From contig UCEY01000003.1 in the NCBI GenBank assembly GCA_900471605.1, positions 27,856 to 91,855 of the forward strand: a DNA stretch of 64,000 bases, in the 5' to 3' direction. Below are positions 10,102 to 19,301 of the stretch, one piece after another. How positions within the stretch are numbered: the stretch's first letter is position 1; every line of letters begins with the position of its first letter. Source of the stretch: Hyphomicrobiales bacterium. Its GTDB lineage: Bacteria > Pseudomonadota > Alphaproteobacteria > Rhizobiales > Rhizobiaceae. The translations under genes and the position numbers were made by a program. The notes beneath the pieces were generated by a model. The model ran no database searches, was not told the origin of the DNA, and saw nothing but the letters and a program-made list of their open reading frames with translations.

Positions 10102-11142
10102 TCAGGGCAGATTGTCTTTCAGAAAAATGTCGATGCGGATGCGCTCCTGCGCGGCAAGCACCGGCAGCCCGTCGGCCTTGGCCTTCAGCACGCGGATGGC
10201 GCTGCGAACCTCGTGCCCCGCATCCTGGTTCAGCACCGCGTCGATGACGCCGTCGGCAAGTGCCGCACGGGTCGAGGCGGTCAGTTCATGGGCGATGACG
10301 AGCGGCCGGCTGGGGCCGCGCGCCCTGTGCAGCGCGCGGATGAGGCCGCGGTTGCCGGCGCCCAGACTGTAGATGCCGGCAATGTCGGCGTTGCGGCGCA
10401 GCGTATCCGCGATCATCGTTTCGGCAAGTGCCGGATCGTCGCGCCCTTCGAGGACCGGCAGGATGTGAACCTTCGGATAGGCCTGGTCGATGACGGCGGA
10501 AAACCCTTCCAGCCGCTCGCGATGGTCGCGCACCAGCATGGAGCCGGCCAGCACCGCGACGGTCGCGCCCCCTTCGCCGAGGAAAGGACCGCTGAGGAAA
10601 CGGCCCATCAGGCTGCCCGCCGTGCGGCCGGCGGCGATATTGTCGATGCCCGCATAATGGTCGCGGGACGAATCCGGCAGGTCGGAGACCAGGGTCACCA
10701 TCGGGATGCCGGCCTGCCGCAGGCGCTCCGTGACGGCACGGACGTCCCGTGTATCGATGGCGACGAAGGCGACCCCCGCCGGTTTTTCGACAAGCACGGC
10801 TTCGAGCGCCGCGACCAGGGCACGCGCATCGAACGGCGGCACGTCGACGATGCGGATATCGGTGCGCTCGGCGCTGGAACGGGCGACCGCGCCGCGCACT
10901 TCCTCATGCAGGCCGATCATGAAAGAGTTGTCGTTGGCCGGCAGGATGAAGACGAAGGAATAGGTCCGGCTCTTGGCAAGATTGGCGGCGGCGAGATCGC
11001 GCACATAGCCAAGCGAGGTGATCGCCTCCTCCACCTTGCCGCGGGTGACGGAACGCACGCCCGGCCGGCCGTTCAGAACCCGATCGACGGTGGCGAGGCT
11101 GACGCCCGCAATCTTCGCTATGTCGTGGACGGTGGGCTTCAT
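10102..11142 (-). CDS. LacI-family transcriptional regulator of the pentose locus
   Basis: This is a 346-residue repressor-type regulator. Residues 4-24 are a classic LacI helix-turn-helix with hinge (VHDIAKIAGVSLATVDRVLNG). A periplasmic-binding-protein-like effector domain follows, ending in QERIRIDIFLKDNLP. ATG 11142 was chosen because the helix-turn-helix must start at once; the long open frame continuing upstream belongs to the opposite reading of the efflux gene. It is first in an operon with xylB and xylA. The likely ligand is xylose or a close relative. TGAGGTACGT copies upstream are candidate operators. Confidence 0.93.
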   Translation of the reverse strand: MKPTVHDIAKIAGVSLATVDRVLNGRPGVRSVTRGKVEEAITSLGYVRDLAAANLAKSRTYSFVFILPANDNSFMIGLHEEVRGAVARSSAERTDIRIVDVPPFDARALVAALEAVLVEKPAGVAFVAIDTRDVRAVTERLRQAGIPMVTLVSDLPDSSRDHYAGIDNIAAGRTAGSLMGRFLSGPFLGEGGATVAVLAGSMLVRDHRERLEGFSAVIDQAYPKVHILPVLEGRDDPALAETMIADTLRRNADIAGIYSLGAGNRGLIRALHRARGPSRPLVIAHELTASTRAALADGVIDAVLNQDAGHEVRSAIRVLKAKADGLPVLAAQERIRIDIFLKDNLP

Positions 11143-11171
11143 CAATTCCTCCGCGGACCGTGTTAGCCGAA

Positions 11172-11206
11172 ATTCTGAGGTACGTAAATCAAAATTTGAG
11201 GTACGT
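11172..11206. promoter_or_regulatory. Putative LacI-regulator operator, two direct copies
   Basis: TGAGGTACGT occurs at 11176-11185 and again at 11197-11206, 21 bp apart (two helical turns), 34-67 bp upstream of the lacI start. The first copy lies in a 17-bp block identical to one in front of the transporter ATPase. Autoregulation plus control of the transporter is the inferred role. Confidence 0.45.
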
Positions 11207-11225
11207 GTTTCAGGACCGCGAAAAC

Positions 11226-11262
11226 ATAAAAAGAAAAAGGCCGCCACTTGCGTGGCGGCCCC
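11226..11262 (-). terminator. Rho-independent terminator after the EmrB-type gene
   Basis: On the minus strand a GGCCGCCAC/GTGGCGGCC stem with a 4-base loop (11239-11260) is followed by a T-rich run. It lies 24 bases past the transporter stop. Confidence 0.85.
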
Positions 11263-11285
11263 TTCTCGGCGGTGGAATGCTGAAA

Positions 11286-12878
11286 TCAGTGCCCGCCGCC
11301 GCCGGCACCCGCGGGGCGGGCCGGCTTGGCGATCAGGAAGACGAAGAAGATCAGGCTGCCGAACAGGGCGGTCAGGATGTAGAAGACATCCATGAAGGAA
11401 AGCAGCCAGGCCTGCTGGGTGATGATGCCCGAGATCTTCTGAAGCGCGACGGAGCTGCCGTCGAGGCCGAACGAATTGTAGTTGGCGCCGACGCTGTCGA
11501 GCCAGTTCATCGCGGCCGGATTGCCGTAATTGACGTGTTCGGAAAGCCGGGCGTAGTGCTCGTCGGAACGCTGGGTCAGCGCCGTGTTGATGACGGCGAG
11601 GCCGACCGCGCCGCCCAAATTGCGGGTCAGGTTGAAAAGGCCCGATGCGCCCTGGATGCGTTGCGGCGCAAGCGTGCCGAGCGCGATATTGCTGATCGGC
11701 ACCATGCACATCATCATCCCGAACCCGCGCAGGATCTGCGGCAGCAGCAGCTCGTAGAAATCCCAGTCGGCGGTCAGTCCGGTCATCAGGTAGGTCCCGA
11801 CCGCAAACGAGCCGAAACCGACCGCCATCAGGACGCGCAGGTCGACGATGTTCGACAGCCGCCCGACCAGCGGCGCGGAGACGAACATGGCGATGCCCGA
11901 GACGAACATGGTCTCGCCGATCATCAGCGAATCGTAGTGGCGGATGCGGCCGAGATAGAGCGGATAGAGGTAGGTAAGCCCGTAGAGCCCGACCCCCATG
12001 ATGAAGGAGAACAGCGAACCGAAGGCGAAATTGGCATTGCCGAAGGCTCTGAGATCGACGACCGGAAACTCCACCTTGAAGGCCCGCCAGAAGAACACGA
12101 CCGCGCCGATGACGATGAAAACGCTGCCGATGACGATCTTCTCGTCGCTGAACCAGTCCTTGTTGTTGCCCTCTTCCAGCACGTATTCCAGCGAACCGAG
12201 GAAAACCGCCATGGAGGCGAGGCCCCACCAGTCGAACTTCTTCATCAGCTGCAGCTGCGGCTTGTCGAAATCGATCATGGTGAAGGTGACGGCCGTCACG
12301 ATGATGCCCGGGATCACGTTGACCAGGAACAGCCAGTGCCAGGAGAAGGAATTGGACAGGTAACCGCCGACCGTCGGGCCGATGGTCGGCGCCAGCGTCG
12401 CGACGAGGCCGATGATCGGAGAGACGATGCTGCGCTTCGACGGCGGGAAGATCGTGAAGGCGGCCGCGAACACCGAGGGGATCATCCCGCCGCCGATAAA
12501 GCCCTGCAGGGCGCGGTAAACGATCATCTGCTCGATATTGGTGGCCGTGGCGCACAGGACGCTGGCAAGCGTGAAGCCGGCGGCGCAGATGGCGAAGAGA
12601 TAACGCGTCGAGATGATGCGCGCCAGCGTTCCCGACAGCGGGATCATGATCACTTCGGCGATCAGATAGGAGGTCTGCACCCAGGCGATCTCGTCCGAGC
12701 CGGCGGACAGGCCGGCCTGGATTTCCGCAAGCGATGCCGAGACGATCTGGATGTCGAGGATCGACATGAACATGCCGAAGACCATCGCGAAGAAGGCGAT
12801 GAGCTTGCGCCGGTCCATGGGCTGGTCGGCGGGCATTGCGATCGGGTGGGCGCCCGCCGTGGCCGTTGCTCCTGCCAT
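11286..12878 (-). CDS. DHA2-family multidrug efflux MFS transporter (EmrB-type)
   Basis: This 530-residue inner-membrane drug:proton antiporter has about 14 predicted membrane segments. The DHA2 motif C region (GPTVGGYLSNSFSWHWLFLVNVIPG) and the N-terminal LDIQIVSASLAEIQ signature are visible. It follows an EmrA-type adaptor gene by 21 bases and ends at a terminator. The pair forms a tripartite pump with an outer-membrane channel encoded elsewhere. The divergent TetR gene with palindromic operators between them is its likely local repressor. Confidence 0.94.
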   Translation of the reverse strand: MAGATATAGAHPIAMPADQPMDRRKLIAFFAMVFGMFMSILDIQIVSASLAEIQAGLSAGSDEIAWVQTSYLIAEVIMIPLSGTLARIISTRYLFAICAAGFTLASVLCATATNIEQMIVYRALQGFIGGGMIPSVFAAAFTIFPPSKRSIVSPIIGLVATLAPTIGPTVGGYLSNSFSWHWLFLVNVIPGIIVTAVTFTMIDFDKPQLQLMKKFDWWGLASMAVFLGSLEYVLEEGNNKDWFSDEKIVIGSVFIVIGAVVFFWRAFKVEFPVVDLRAFGNANFAFGSLFSFIMGVGLYGLTYLYPLYLGRIRHYDSLMIGETMFVSGIAMFVSAPLVGRLSNIVDLRVLMAVGFGSFAVGTYLMTGLTADWDFYELLLPQILRGFGMMMCMVPISNIALGTLAPQRIQGASGLFNLTRNLGGAVGLAVINTALTQRSDEHYARLSEHVNYGNPAAMNWLDSVGANYNSFGLDGSSVALQKISGIITQQAWLLSFMDVFYILTALFGSLIFFVFLIAKPARPAGAGGGGH

Positions 12879-12899
12879 GGCCGCTCTCCTCGTTTCTCT

Positions 12900-14117
12900 T
12901 TACTTGGCGGCGACGGCGCTGGTGCCGGGCGCGGTGCGGGTATCGACATCGACGACCACGCTCAGGCCGGCGCGAAGATGCTGGCGCTCCAGGTCTTCCT
13001 TGGGGATCGAGATGCGCACCGGTACGCGCTGCACGACCTTGGTGAAGTTGCCCGTCGCATTTTCCGGCGGCAGCATCGAGAACACGGCACCGGAAGCCGG
13101 CGCGATCGACACCACCGTGCCGGTGATGTTGTGATCGTCATAGGCATCCACATGGACGCGGACCTTGGAACCCGGCTGCAGGTTGCCGAGCTGGGTTTCC
13201 TTGAAATTCGCCTCGATATAGAGCTCGGTCAGCGGCACCAGCGACGCAAGACGCTTGCCCGTCGACACGAGGTCGCCGGTCTGGACTGCGAGGTTGCCGA
13301 TGACGCCATCATAGGGCGCCTTCAGCACCGTGAAGTTCAGGTCGCGCTGCGCCTGGTCGCGGGCGAGCTCCTGGGTATGGATCGTATTGACCGCTTCGTC
13401 CCGCTGTGCATGCAGGAGGCCGATATTGGCTTCGGCCGACGCGACCGCCGCCTGGCCGGCGACGAGGTTCGCCCGCGCCTGCTCGAGCGCGATCTGGGCG
13501 GTATCGAGAGAGGCGGCGGTGCCGACCGCGCTTTGCTGCAGGCTGCTTGCACGCTTCTGGTTGATCTCAGCGCCGCGAACGGCCGCTTCCAGTGCGCCCT
13601 GCTGGGCCCGAGCCTGCTTGACGGCAGCCTCGCCACCGACGATCTGCGCATCGATGCGGGAAACGGCGAGATTGGCGGATTCGATCGCAGCTTGCGCCTT
13701 GCGCAGCGCCAGCTGATAATCGCCATCGTCGAGGGTCACGAGCGGGTCGCCCGCCTTGACGGCCTGGTTTTCGACGACATTGACCTTGGCGACGTAACCG
13801 GAAACCTTTGGCGAGATGACGGCGATATCGCCTTCGACATATGCATCGTCCGTCGAGACCAGGAACCGACCGTCGATCCACCAGTTGTAACCATACCAAC
13901 CGGCGCCACCGAGGAGGGCAAGCGCGATGATCGGCAGAAGGAGGCCACGCCGCTTCTTCTTTTCAGGCGCTTTGGCGGCGGCCGGTGCCGCGATCGCCTC
14001 GGCGGCCGCGGGCTGTTCCGCAGCCGGCAGCGGCGCCTTGCGCGCTTCGGCCTCGGACAGGCCGGCATTTTCCGTCGTCACGGCGCGCAAGGCGCCGGTA
14101 TTCTGAGAGGACGTCAT
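12900..14117 (-). CDS. HlyD/EmrA-family periplasmic adaptor
   Basis: This 405-residue membrane fusion protein has a short Ala/Pro-rich cytoplasmic N-terminus, one membrane anchor at about 59-77, a lipoyl/barrel start (AYVEGDIAVISPKVSGYV), a long alpha-hairpin coiled coil rich in Ala/Gln, and the return barrel (VLKAPYDGVIGNLAVQTGDLV). It starts at ATG 14117, facing the TetR gene. Together with the EmrB-type transporter it should export hydrophobic toxic compounds. Confidence 0.94.
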   Translation of the reverse strand: MTSSQNTGALRAVTTENAGLSEAEARKAPLPAAEQPAAAEAIAAPAAAKAPEKKKRRGLLLPIIALALLGGAGWYGYNWWIDGRFLVSTDDAYVEGDIAVISPKVSGYVAKVNVVENQAVKAGDPLVTLDDGDYQLALRKAQAAIESANLAVSRIDAQIVGGEAAVKQARAQQGALEAAVRGAEINQKRASSLQQSAVGTAASLDTAQIALEQARANLVAGQAAVASAEANIGLLHAQRDEAVNTIHTQELARDQAQRDLNFTVLKAPYDGVIGNLAVQTGDLVSTGKRLASLVPLTELYIEANFKETQLGNLQPGSKVRVHVDAYDDHNITGTVVSIAPASGAVFSMLPPENATGNFTKVVQRVPVRISIPKEDLERQHLRAGLSVVVDVDTRTAPGTSAVAAK

Positions 14118-14153
14118 CTTCTATCTACCGTCTTGGGAGCGTCTTATTTCATC

Positions 14154-14167
14154 GAACCGATCGGTTC
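14154..14167. promoter_or_regulatory. TetR operator, copy 1
   Basis: GAACCGATCGGTTC is a perfect 14-bp palindrome lying 36 bp upstream of the adaptor start. A second copy lies 60 bp away. Confidence 0.75.
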
Positions 14168-14211
14168 AGCGAGCTTGACATAGACCCTTCGATGACACAT
14201 ATCAAGAGCAA

Positions 14212-14229
14212 TCGAACCGCTCGGTTCGA
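14212..14229. promoter_or_regulatory. TetR operator, copy 2
   Basis: TCGAACCGCTCGGTTCGA is a palindrome apart from its two central bases and lies 24 bp before the tetR start. It shares the GAACCG/CGGTTC half-sites with copy 1. Confidence 0.75.
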
Positions 14230-14252
14230 AAAGGTTAAAAAAGGGCATCGAA

Positions 14253-14954
14253 ATGGCCAGGCAGACTAGGAAACTGGAAACATGCGATCCGGTTCCCGGC
14301 GGACGGTTCGCAGCGGGCGAGGATCCGGCGAAACGGGAACAGATCATCGACGGGGCAAAGAGTGTCTTCATGAAGCTCGGCTTCGACGCCGCAAGCATGA
14401 ACGACATCACCCGCGAGGCGGGCGTCTCGAAAGGGACGATCTACGTCTATTTCCAGAACAAGGAAGACCTGTTCAGCGCCATCGTCGCCCGCGAGCGCGA
14501 GCGTATCACGCTTCGAATGCGCGACATTCTTGCCGGCAGCGAGGAGGTCGAAAGTGGGCTCTACCGCTTCGGCATGGGATTTGCGACGCATATTACCTCC
14601 CCGCAGGTGATCAGCGCGATGCGTACCGTCATCGGTGTTGTCGACCGCCTGCCGAGCATCTGCCAGCACTTCTTCAATTCGCCGTCTCACAACGTACGCA
14701 CAGTTCTTGAGGATTTCCTTAAACGCCACATCGCGCTCGGCAATCTGGAGGTCGAGGATACGGACCTGGCGGCTCGGCAGTTCATCGACATGGTGAGCGG
14801 CAGCTTCTTCAAGTTCCGCCTGTTCGGCGACCTCGACGACGTGCCGCCGTTCCGCGAACTCGACCGGTCCGTGACCGGTGCGATCAAGGTATTCATGGCG
14901 GCTTATGGCGTTCATAACGCGTCCGTGACCACAAAAACCAAAGAACATGCCTGA
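14253..14954 (+). CDS. TetR/AcrR-family repressor of the efflux pair
   Basis: This 233-residue regulator has a TetR_N helix-turn-helix at about 29-73 (REQIIDGAKSVFMKLGFDAASMNDITREAGVSKGTIYVYF). The C-terminal ligand domain is of the TetR_C_7/AefR-like type (RTVIGVVDRLPSICQHFF; ARQFIDMVSGSFF). It is divergent from the EmrAB-type genes, and two palindromes in the shared promoter fit autoregulation and repression of the pump. The inducer is unknown. Confidence 0.93.
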   Translation: MARQTRKLETCDPVPGGRFAAGEDPAKREQIIDGAKSVFMKLGFDAASMNDITREAGVSKGTIYVYFQNKEDLFSAIVARERERITLRMRDILAGSEEVESGLYRFGMGFATHITSPQVISAMRTVIGVVDRLPSICQHFFNSPSHNVRTVLEDFLKRHIALGNLEVEDTDLAARQFIDMVSGSFFKFRLFGDLDDVPPFRELDRSVTGAIKVFMAAYGVHNASVTTKTKEHA

Positions 14955-14958
14955 TTCC

Positions 14959-14987
14959 GGGAGGTTGTGGCGCAACCTCCTCTTGTC
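14959..14987 (+). terminator. Terminator after tetR
   Basis: A GGAGGTTG/CAACCTCC stem with a 5-base loop is followed by TCTTGTCTT. Confidence 0.7.
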
Positions 14988-15052
14988 TTCCCGTCTTCAG
15001 TCCTTAAATCGGGCTGGCATTTACGCCTAGCGATTGAAAACAGGAGATATGG

Positions 15053-15817
15053 ATGGACATTGCAGCGCTCGTAGCAGACCCGGCGGCCTGGGTAGCGCTT
15101 GTTACACTCGTGGTCATGGAAGTCGTGCTCGGCATCGACAACCTGATCTTCATATCCATCCTTACCAACAAACTGCCTCCCGAAAGCCGCGAGAAAGCCC
15201 GCAAGATCGGTATCGGTCTGGCGCTCGTCATGCGTCTCGGCCTGCTCGGCACCGTTGCCTGGATCGTCCAGCTCACCAATCCGATCTTCGAGGCCTTCGG
15301 CCACGGTTTCTCCTGGAAGGATCTGATCCTGATCGCCGGGGGCCTGTTCCTCGTCTACAAGGCGACCAAGGAAATCCATCACTCCGTCGACGTCGACGAT
15401 CACAAGGAGGATCTGGTCGGCGCCGGCAAGGACGTGGTCAAGATGAGCTTTGCCTCGGCGATCGGCCAGATCCTGCTGCTCGACCTCGTCTTCTCGATCG
15501 ACTCGATCATCACCGCCGTCGGTATGACGCCGCACCTGCCGATCATGGTCGTCGCCGTTGTCGCCGCCGTCACCGTGATGCTGGTCGCTGCCACCCCGCT
15601 CGCCAACTTCATCGAGAAGAACCCGACCATCGTGATGCTGGCACTCGCCTTCCTGCTGATGATCGGCGGCACCCTGATCGTCGAAGGTTTTGGCGTGCAC
15701 GTGCCGAAGGGCTATATCTACGCCGCCATGGCATTCTCGGCCGGCGTCGAAGTGCTCAACATGGTGGCGAGGAACGCCCGCAAGCGGAAGAAGGCCGGCG
15801 GGCAGACGCTGCATTGA
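15053..15817 (+). CDS. TerC-family integral membrane protein
   Basis: This 254-residue membrane protein has about seven hydrophobic helices. TerC signatures with membrane-embedded acidic residues are present twice: [12 protein letters not shown] (Asp29) and [14 protein letters not shown]. The first ATG, 15053, has a good upstream AGGAGA. Family members are linked to metal (Mn2+) efflux, often during protein export, and to tellurite resistance in other contexts. No ter operon is present here, so a metal-export role is more likely than tellurite resistance. Confidence 0.93.
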   Translation: MDIAALVADPAAWVALVTLVVMEVVLGIDNLIFISILTNKLPPESREKARKIGIGLALVMRLGLLGTVAWIVQLTNPIFEAFGHGFSWKDLILIAGGLFLVYKATKEIHHSVDVDDHKEDLVGAGKDVVKMSFASAIGQILLLDLVFSIDSIITAVGMTPHLPIMVVAVVAAVTVMLVAATPLANFIEKNPTIVMLALAFLLMIGGTLIVEGFGVHVPKGYIYAAMAFSAGVEVLNMVARNARKRKKAGGQTLH

Positions 15818-15887
15818 TCCTGGCCAACGCTGCCTTTCGGGATAGGTTTGGCCGAGCCTGATTGATGCTATCTGCAGCATATGCTAT

Positions 15888-16187
15888 ATGGATCATCATA
15901 TGGCGCGTGCGACCTTGATCATGGATCGGAAATTTCATCTGGATGATGGAAAGATCATCCAGATGAAGGTCTGGCAGCTTCCCGATCGCAATCCAGAACG
16001 TCCGCATGGGTTGAAATATTCGTTTTTCTTCGGAAACCCCGGAGGGAGGATCATCGGTTACGACAACGAGGCTGGCAAAGGCGATCATCGTCACTATCGC
16101 GATCACGAGGAACCTTATCGTTTCGTGAGCCTCGAGCGAATGATACGGGATTTCGAGGAGGATGTCCGCCGGGAGTTGAAAGCATGA
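15888..16187 (+). CDS. TumE-family toxin of a toxin-antitoxin pair
   Basis: This 99-residue protein has the TumE (DUF6516-like) layout: an N-terminal RKFHLDDGKIIQMKVWQLP strand pair, a PHGLKYSFFFG motif, YDNEAGKGDHRHYRDHEEPYRF with conserved His/Asp, and a C-terminal helix F.EDV.REL. It overlaps the next gene by 4 bp (ATGA), as expected for a toxin followed by its antitoxin. ATG 15900 is an alternative start. The family assignment is recognised from sequence; toxicity is inferred. Confidence 0.8.
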   Translation: MDHHMARATLIMDRKFHLDDGKIIQMKVWQLPDRNPERPHGLKYSFFFGNPGGRIIGYDNEAGKGDHRHYRDHEEPYRFVSLERMIRDFEEDVRRELKA

Positions 16188-16546
16188 GCGAAGTTCGAAT
16201 CCACGTTTCGAATATGGGCGCATTTTTCAAAGATGCCGCGAGCGCTGCCGCACGGATCGACGCCGGGGATTTGAAGGCCCAGGAAGGGGAGATCGCCTTC
16301 GAGAGCATGGATCTTCTCCTGAAGGTGCTGACCGCCAATCGATGGCGGCTTCTGCGCGCCCTAAAGGCGGCTGGCGCTTCTTCCATCCGCCAGCTCGCCC
16401 ATTCCCTGAAGCGGGATTATCGCGGGGTCCATGCCGATGTCATCGCATTGATTGAAACCGAGCTCATCGAAAAGCGCGAAGACGGCCGCATCACCGTTCC
16501 CTGGGACCGCATCACAGCGGAAATGGCGATCACCGAAGCTGCATAA
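16184..16546 (+). CDS. TumA-family helix-turn-helix antitoxin/regulator
   Basis: This 120-residue protein has a winged-helix segment in its C-terminal half (LTANRWRLLRALKAAGASSIRQLAHSL KRDYRGVHADVIALIETELI). It resembles MarR/ArsR-like antitoxins that pair with TumE. The upstream toxin gene overlaps by 4 bp. It probably neutralises the toxin and autoregulates the operon; both are inference from family context. Confidence 0.8.
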   Translation: MSEVRIHVSNMGAFFKDAASAAARIDAGDLKAQEGEIAFESMDLLLKVLTANRWRLLRALKAAGASSIRQLAHSLKRDYRGVHADVIALIETELIEKREDGRITVPWDRITAEMAITEAA

Positions 16547-16657
16547 TCGAAAGACTGGACCGCCGCCGGTTGCTTCCATGGCATCCGGCGACTCACGTGT
16601 CCTCGGGCTCGTCCCGAAAATCCTTACCAGATCAGCGCCTCGGGGTTGTGGAGACCC

Positions 16658-17203
16658 TCACCCCTTCGCCAGTTCCCTCTCGACCGCCTCGACCAGCCGG
16701 GTATCTTGCGCATCGACATCAGGCGCAAACCGCGCCTTGATCTCGCCGTCGCGGCCGATCAGGAATTTTTCGAAGTTCCAGACGATCTCGTTGTCGTCCT
16801 CCACCGCCATGCCGAAACCGCGCAGCCTTTCCTTCATCGGGCCGTCGCCGGTGGTCGGCACGCCGGAGCCGGTGAGCCCCTGGTAGAGCGGGTGCTTGTC
16901 CTCGCCCTTGACGGAGATCTTCGAGAAGATCGGGAATTTGACATCATAGGTGAGCTGGCAGAATTCGACGATCTCCTCATCCGTGCCCGGCTCCTGGCCC
17001 TTGAAGTTGTTGGCCGGGAAGGCTGCGATCACGAAACCGTCGCTGCGCTTGTCCTCATAGAGCTTTTCGAGGCCTTCATACTGCTTGGTCAGGCCGCATT
17101 TCGAAGCGACGTTGACGACCAGCATCACCTTGCCCTTGTATTCGGAAAGCGCGGTCTCGCGCCCGTCGGCCAGCTTCACCGGCACGTTCAAAACATCACT
17201 CAT
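16658..17203 (-). CDS. Glutathione peroxidase family protein
   Basis: This 181-residue thiol peroxidase reduces hydroperoxides. ATG 17203 follows a GGAG site. The peroxidatic Cys36 lies in NVASKCGLTKQYEGLE, with Gln70 (FKGQEPG) and Trp142 (WNFEKFLI) completing the triad. Cys82 (EFCQL) matches the resolving cysteine of thioredoxin-dependent members, so thioredoxin may be the true reductant. It stands alone between the TA pair and a divergent permease. Confidence 0.95.
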   Translation of the reverse strand: MSDVLNVPVKLADGRETALSEYKGKVMLVVNVASKCGLTKQYEGLEKLYEDKRSDGFVIAAFPANNFKGQEPGTDEEIVEFCQLTYDVKFPIFSKISVKGEDKHPLYQGLTGSGVPTTGDGPMKERLRGFGMAVEDDNEIVWNFEKFLIGRDGEIKARFAPDVDAQDTRLVEAVERELAKG

Positions 17204-17412
17204 CGACAAATCTCCATTCAAAACAATTCGGTCGTTTTGCCGCGACACCCTAACGAAGCGGCCTTCATTGTCCAGTGGACACGCGTCCCCCCAACGCTCA
17301 GGCGCGCCGTAACTTTGAACGCGTCACCGCATTGACGGGCGGCGCAACAGCGCCATCTCCTCCTTCTGCCGGCGGTCTTCCTTCCGCCGATCCTCTCGAC
17401 ATAAAGGGCGGC

Positions 17413-19185
17413 ATGACCACTCAGCAGATCCTCGCCTTTTCCGTCATCGCCATCATGATGGCGGTCTTCATCTGGGATCGCTTCCGCTACGACGTGGTCG
17501 CCTGCTGCGCGCTGGTTCTGGCGGTCGCGCTCGGCGTCGTGCCGGTCGACAAGGCGTTTTCCGGCTTTTCCGACGATATCGTCATCATCGTCGGCAGCGC
17601 CCTGGTGGTCAGCGCCGGCGTGGCGCGCTCGGGCATCGTCGACACCGCGATCAAGAAATTCTTCCCGAACCTCAACACGCTTCACACCCAGCTCGCGCTC
17701 CTGATGATCGTCGTCGCCCTGCTCTCCGCCTTCATCAAGAACATCGGGGCGCTGGCGATCATGATGCCGGTCGCCTTCCAGTTTTCGAGGAAATCCGGCG
17801 CCTCGCCATCCAAATACTTGATGCCGATGGCGTTTGCCGCTCTCCTTGGCGGGCTGATGACGCAGATCGGCACCTCGCCGAACATCGTCGTCTCGCGGCT
17901 GCGCCAGGAACTGACCGGCACCTCGTTCACGATGTTCGACTTCACGCCGATGGGGGCGACCCTCACCGTCGTCGGCATCACCTTCCTCTTGTTCTTCCAT
18001 TGGCTGGTCCCGAGCCGAACGAGAGAGAACAGTTCGATCGAAGAGGCGGTGGAGATCAAGAACTACACGTCGGAAGTCTCCGTGACGGCCGATTCCACGC
18101 TGCTGGAAAAATCGATCGGCGATCTCCTGAAGCATGGCGATGGCGAGGTGCTGGCCACCGCCGTGCTGCGCGGAGCGGCCCGCATGTCTCCCTTCCCCGA
18201 TCTCGTCCTGCGCGAAGGCGATATCGTCCTCCTCGAAGGCCCGTCGGCCGCACTGGACCGGATCGTCTCGGCGGGCAAGCTGAAGCTCTCCGGCAAGCCC
18301 TTGAAGGAAAACGGCCAGGCGCAGGCGGACGTGATTTCGGTCGAGGCGATCATCACAAGCGAATCCCCGCTGAAGGGCCTGTCCGCCAAGGAACTGGCGC
18401 TTGCCTATACGCGTGGCGTCAATCTTCTGGCGATCAGCCGGCACGGCGAGCGGCTGAAGGAGCGGCTGGGTAACCTCACGCTGATGGCGGGCGACGTGCT
18501 GGTGCTGCAGGGCAGCCGCAAGAACCTGCCGGCGGTGCTGCAGGATTTTTCACTGCTGCCGCTCGCCCAGCGCGAGATCCTGCTCGGGACACAGCGCCGC
18601 GCCTTCATTCCGCTGGTCATCCTGGCACTCGCCATGGCCGCCACCGCCGTCGGCATCGCACCGGTTCCGGTCGCCTTCTTTGCGGCCGCACTCGGCATGG
18701 TCGTCTTCCGGGCGATCCCGCTCAACGACTTCTACAAGTCCGTGGACGGCCCGATCCTCGTCATGCTCGCGGCATTGATCCCGGTCTCGGACTCGCTGCG
18801 CACCAGCGGCGGCAGCGAGCTGATCGCCGGCTGGCTCGGCCACGCGGCGGCAAGCTTGCCCGCCTGGGGCGCGATCAGCCTGATCCTCGTTACCGCCATG
18901 GCTGTGACGCCCTTTTTGAACAATGCAGCGACCGTCCTCGTTATGGGGCCGATCGCCGCGAGCTTCGCCACCAATCTCGGTTTCAGGCCGGAAGCCTTCC
19001 TGATGGCCGTGGCGATCGGCGCCGGCTGCGATTTCCTGACCCCCGTCGGCCATCAGTGCAATACGCTTGTCTTCGGCCCCGGCGGCTACAAGTTTTCCGA
19101 CTATCCACGCCTTGGCCTGCCTCTTTCTTTCCTGATCATCCTCGTCAGCGTGCCGGCACTGCTGTATGTCTGGCCCGTAAGGTAG
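17413..19185 (+). CDS. SLC13/DASS-type permease with two central TrkA_C domains
   Basis: This 590-residue membrane protein has a split hydrophobic architecture: helices in residues 1-200, two soluble TrkA_C (RCK_C) domains at about 219-290 and 307-377, then helices to the end. The anion-transporter motifs IGTSPNIVVSRL (153) and FLTPVGHQCNTLVFGPGGYKFSDY near the C-terminus are typical of the SLC13 family. ATG 17413 is the natural start; upstream codons to 17275 do not look like coding sequence. The substrate could be sulfate, a dicarboxylate or another anion. Confidence 0.88.
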   Translation: MTTQQILAFSVIAIMMAVFIWDRFRYDVVACCALVLAVALGVVPVDKAFSGFSDDIVIIVGSALVVSAGVARSGIVDTAIKKFFPNLNTLHTQLALLMIVVALLSAFIKNIGALAIMMPVAFQFSRKSGASPSKYLMPMAFAALLGGLMTQIGTSPNIVVSRLRQELTGTSFTMFDFTPMGATLTVVGITFLLFFHWLVPSRTRENSSIEEAVEIKNYTSEVSVTADSTLLEKSIGDLLKHGDGEVLATAVLRGAARMSPFPDLVLREGDIVLLEGPSAALDRIVSAGKLKLSGKPLKENGQAQADVISVEAIITSESPLKGLSAKELALAYTRGVNLLAISRHGERLKERLGNLTLMAGDVLVLQGSRKNLPAVLQDFSLLPLAQREILLGTQRRAFIPLVILALAMAATAVGIAPVPVAFFAAALGMVVFRAIPLNDFYKSVDGPILVMLAALIPVSDSLRTSGGSELIAGWLGHAAASLPAWGAISLILVTAMAVTPFLNNAATVLVMGPIAASFATNLGFRPEAFLMAVAIGAGCDFLTPVGHQCNTLVFGPGGYKFSDYPRLGLPLSFLIILVSVPALLYVWPVR

Positions 19186-19301
19186 GGGTCCAGGGCCAAA
19201 AACCTTGACGCTCGCGGCTGAATATGGCCTAAGCCTGCGCCAATCCGCATTTCAAAAACAGGCTTGGCGCCTTTCCGGCCGCCACAGATAGAGCATTCTT
19301 C

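Noticed and set aside
11160..14183. Open frame of about 1000 codons on the plus strand across the EmrAB-type genes
   Set aside because: It is antisense to two well-supported genes, rich in Arg/Asp/His from reverse reading of GC-rich codons, and has no ribosome site or family motifs.
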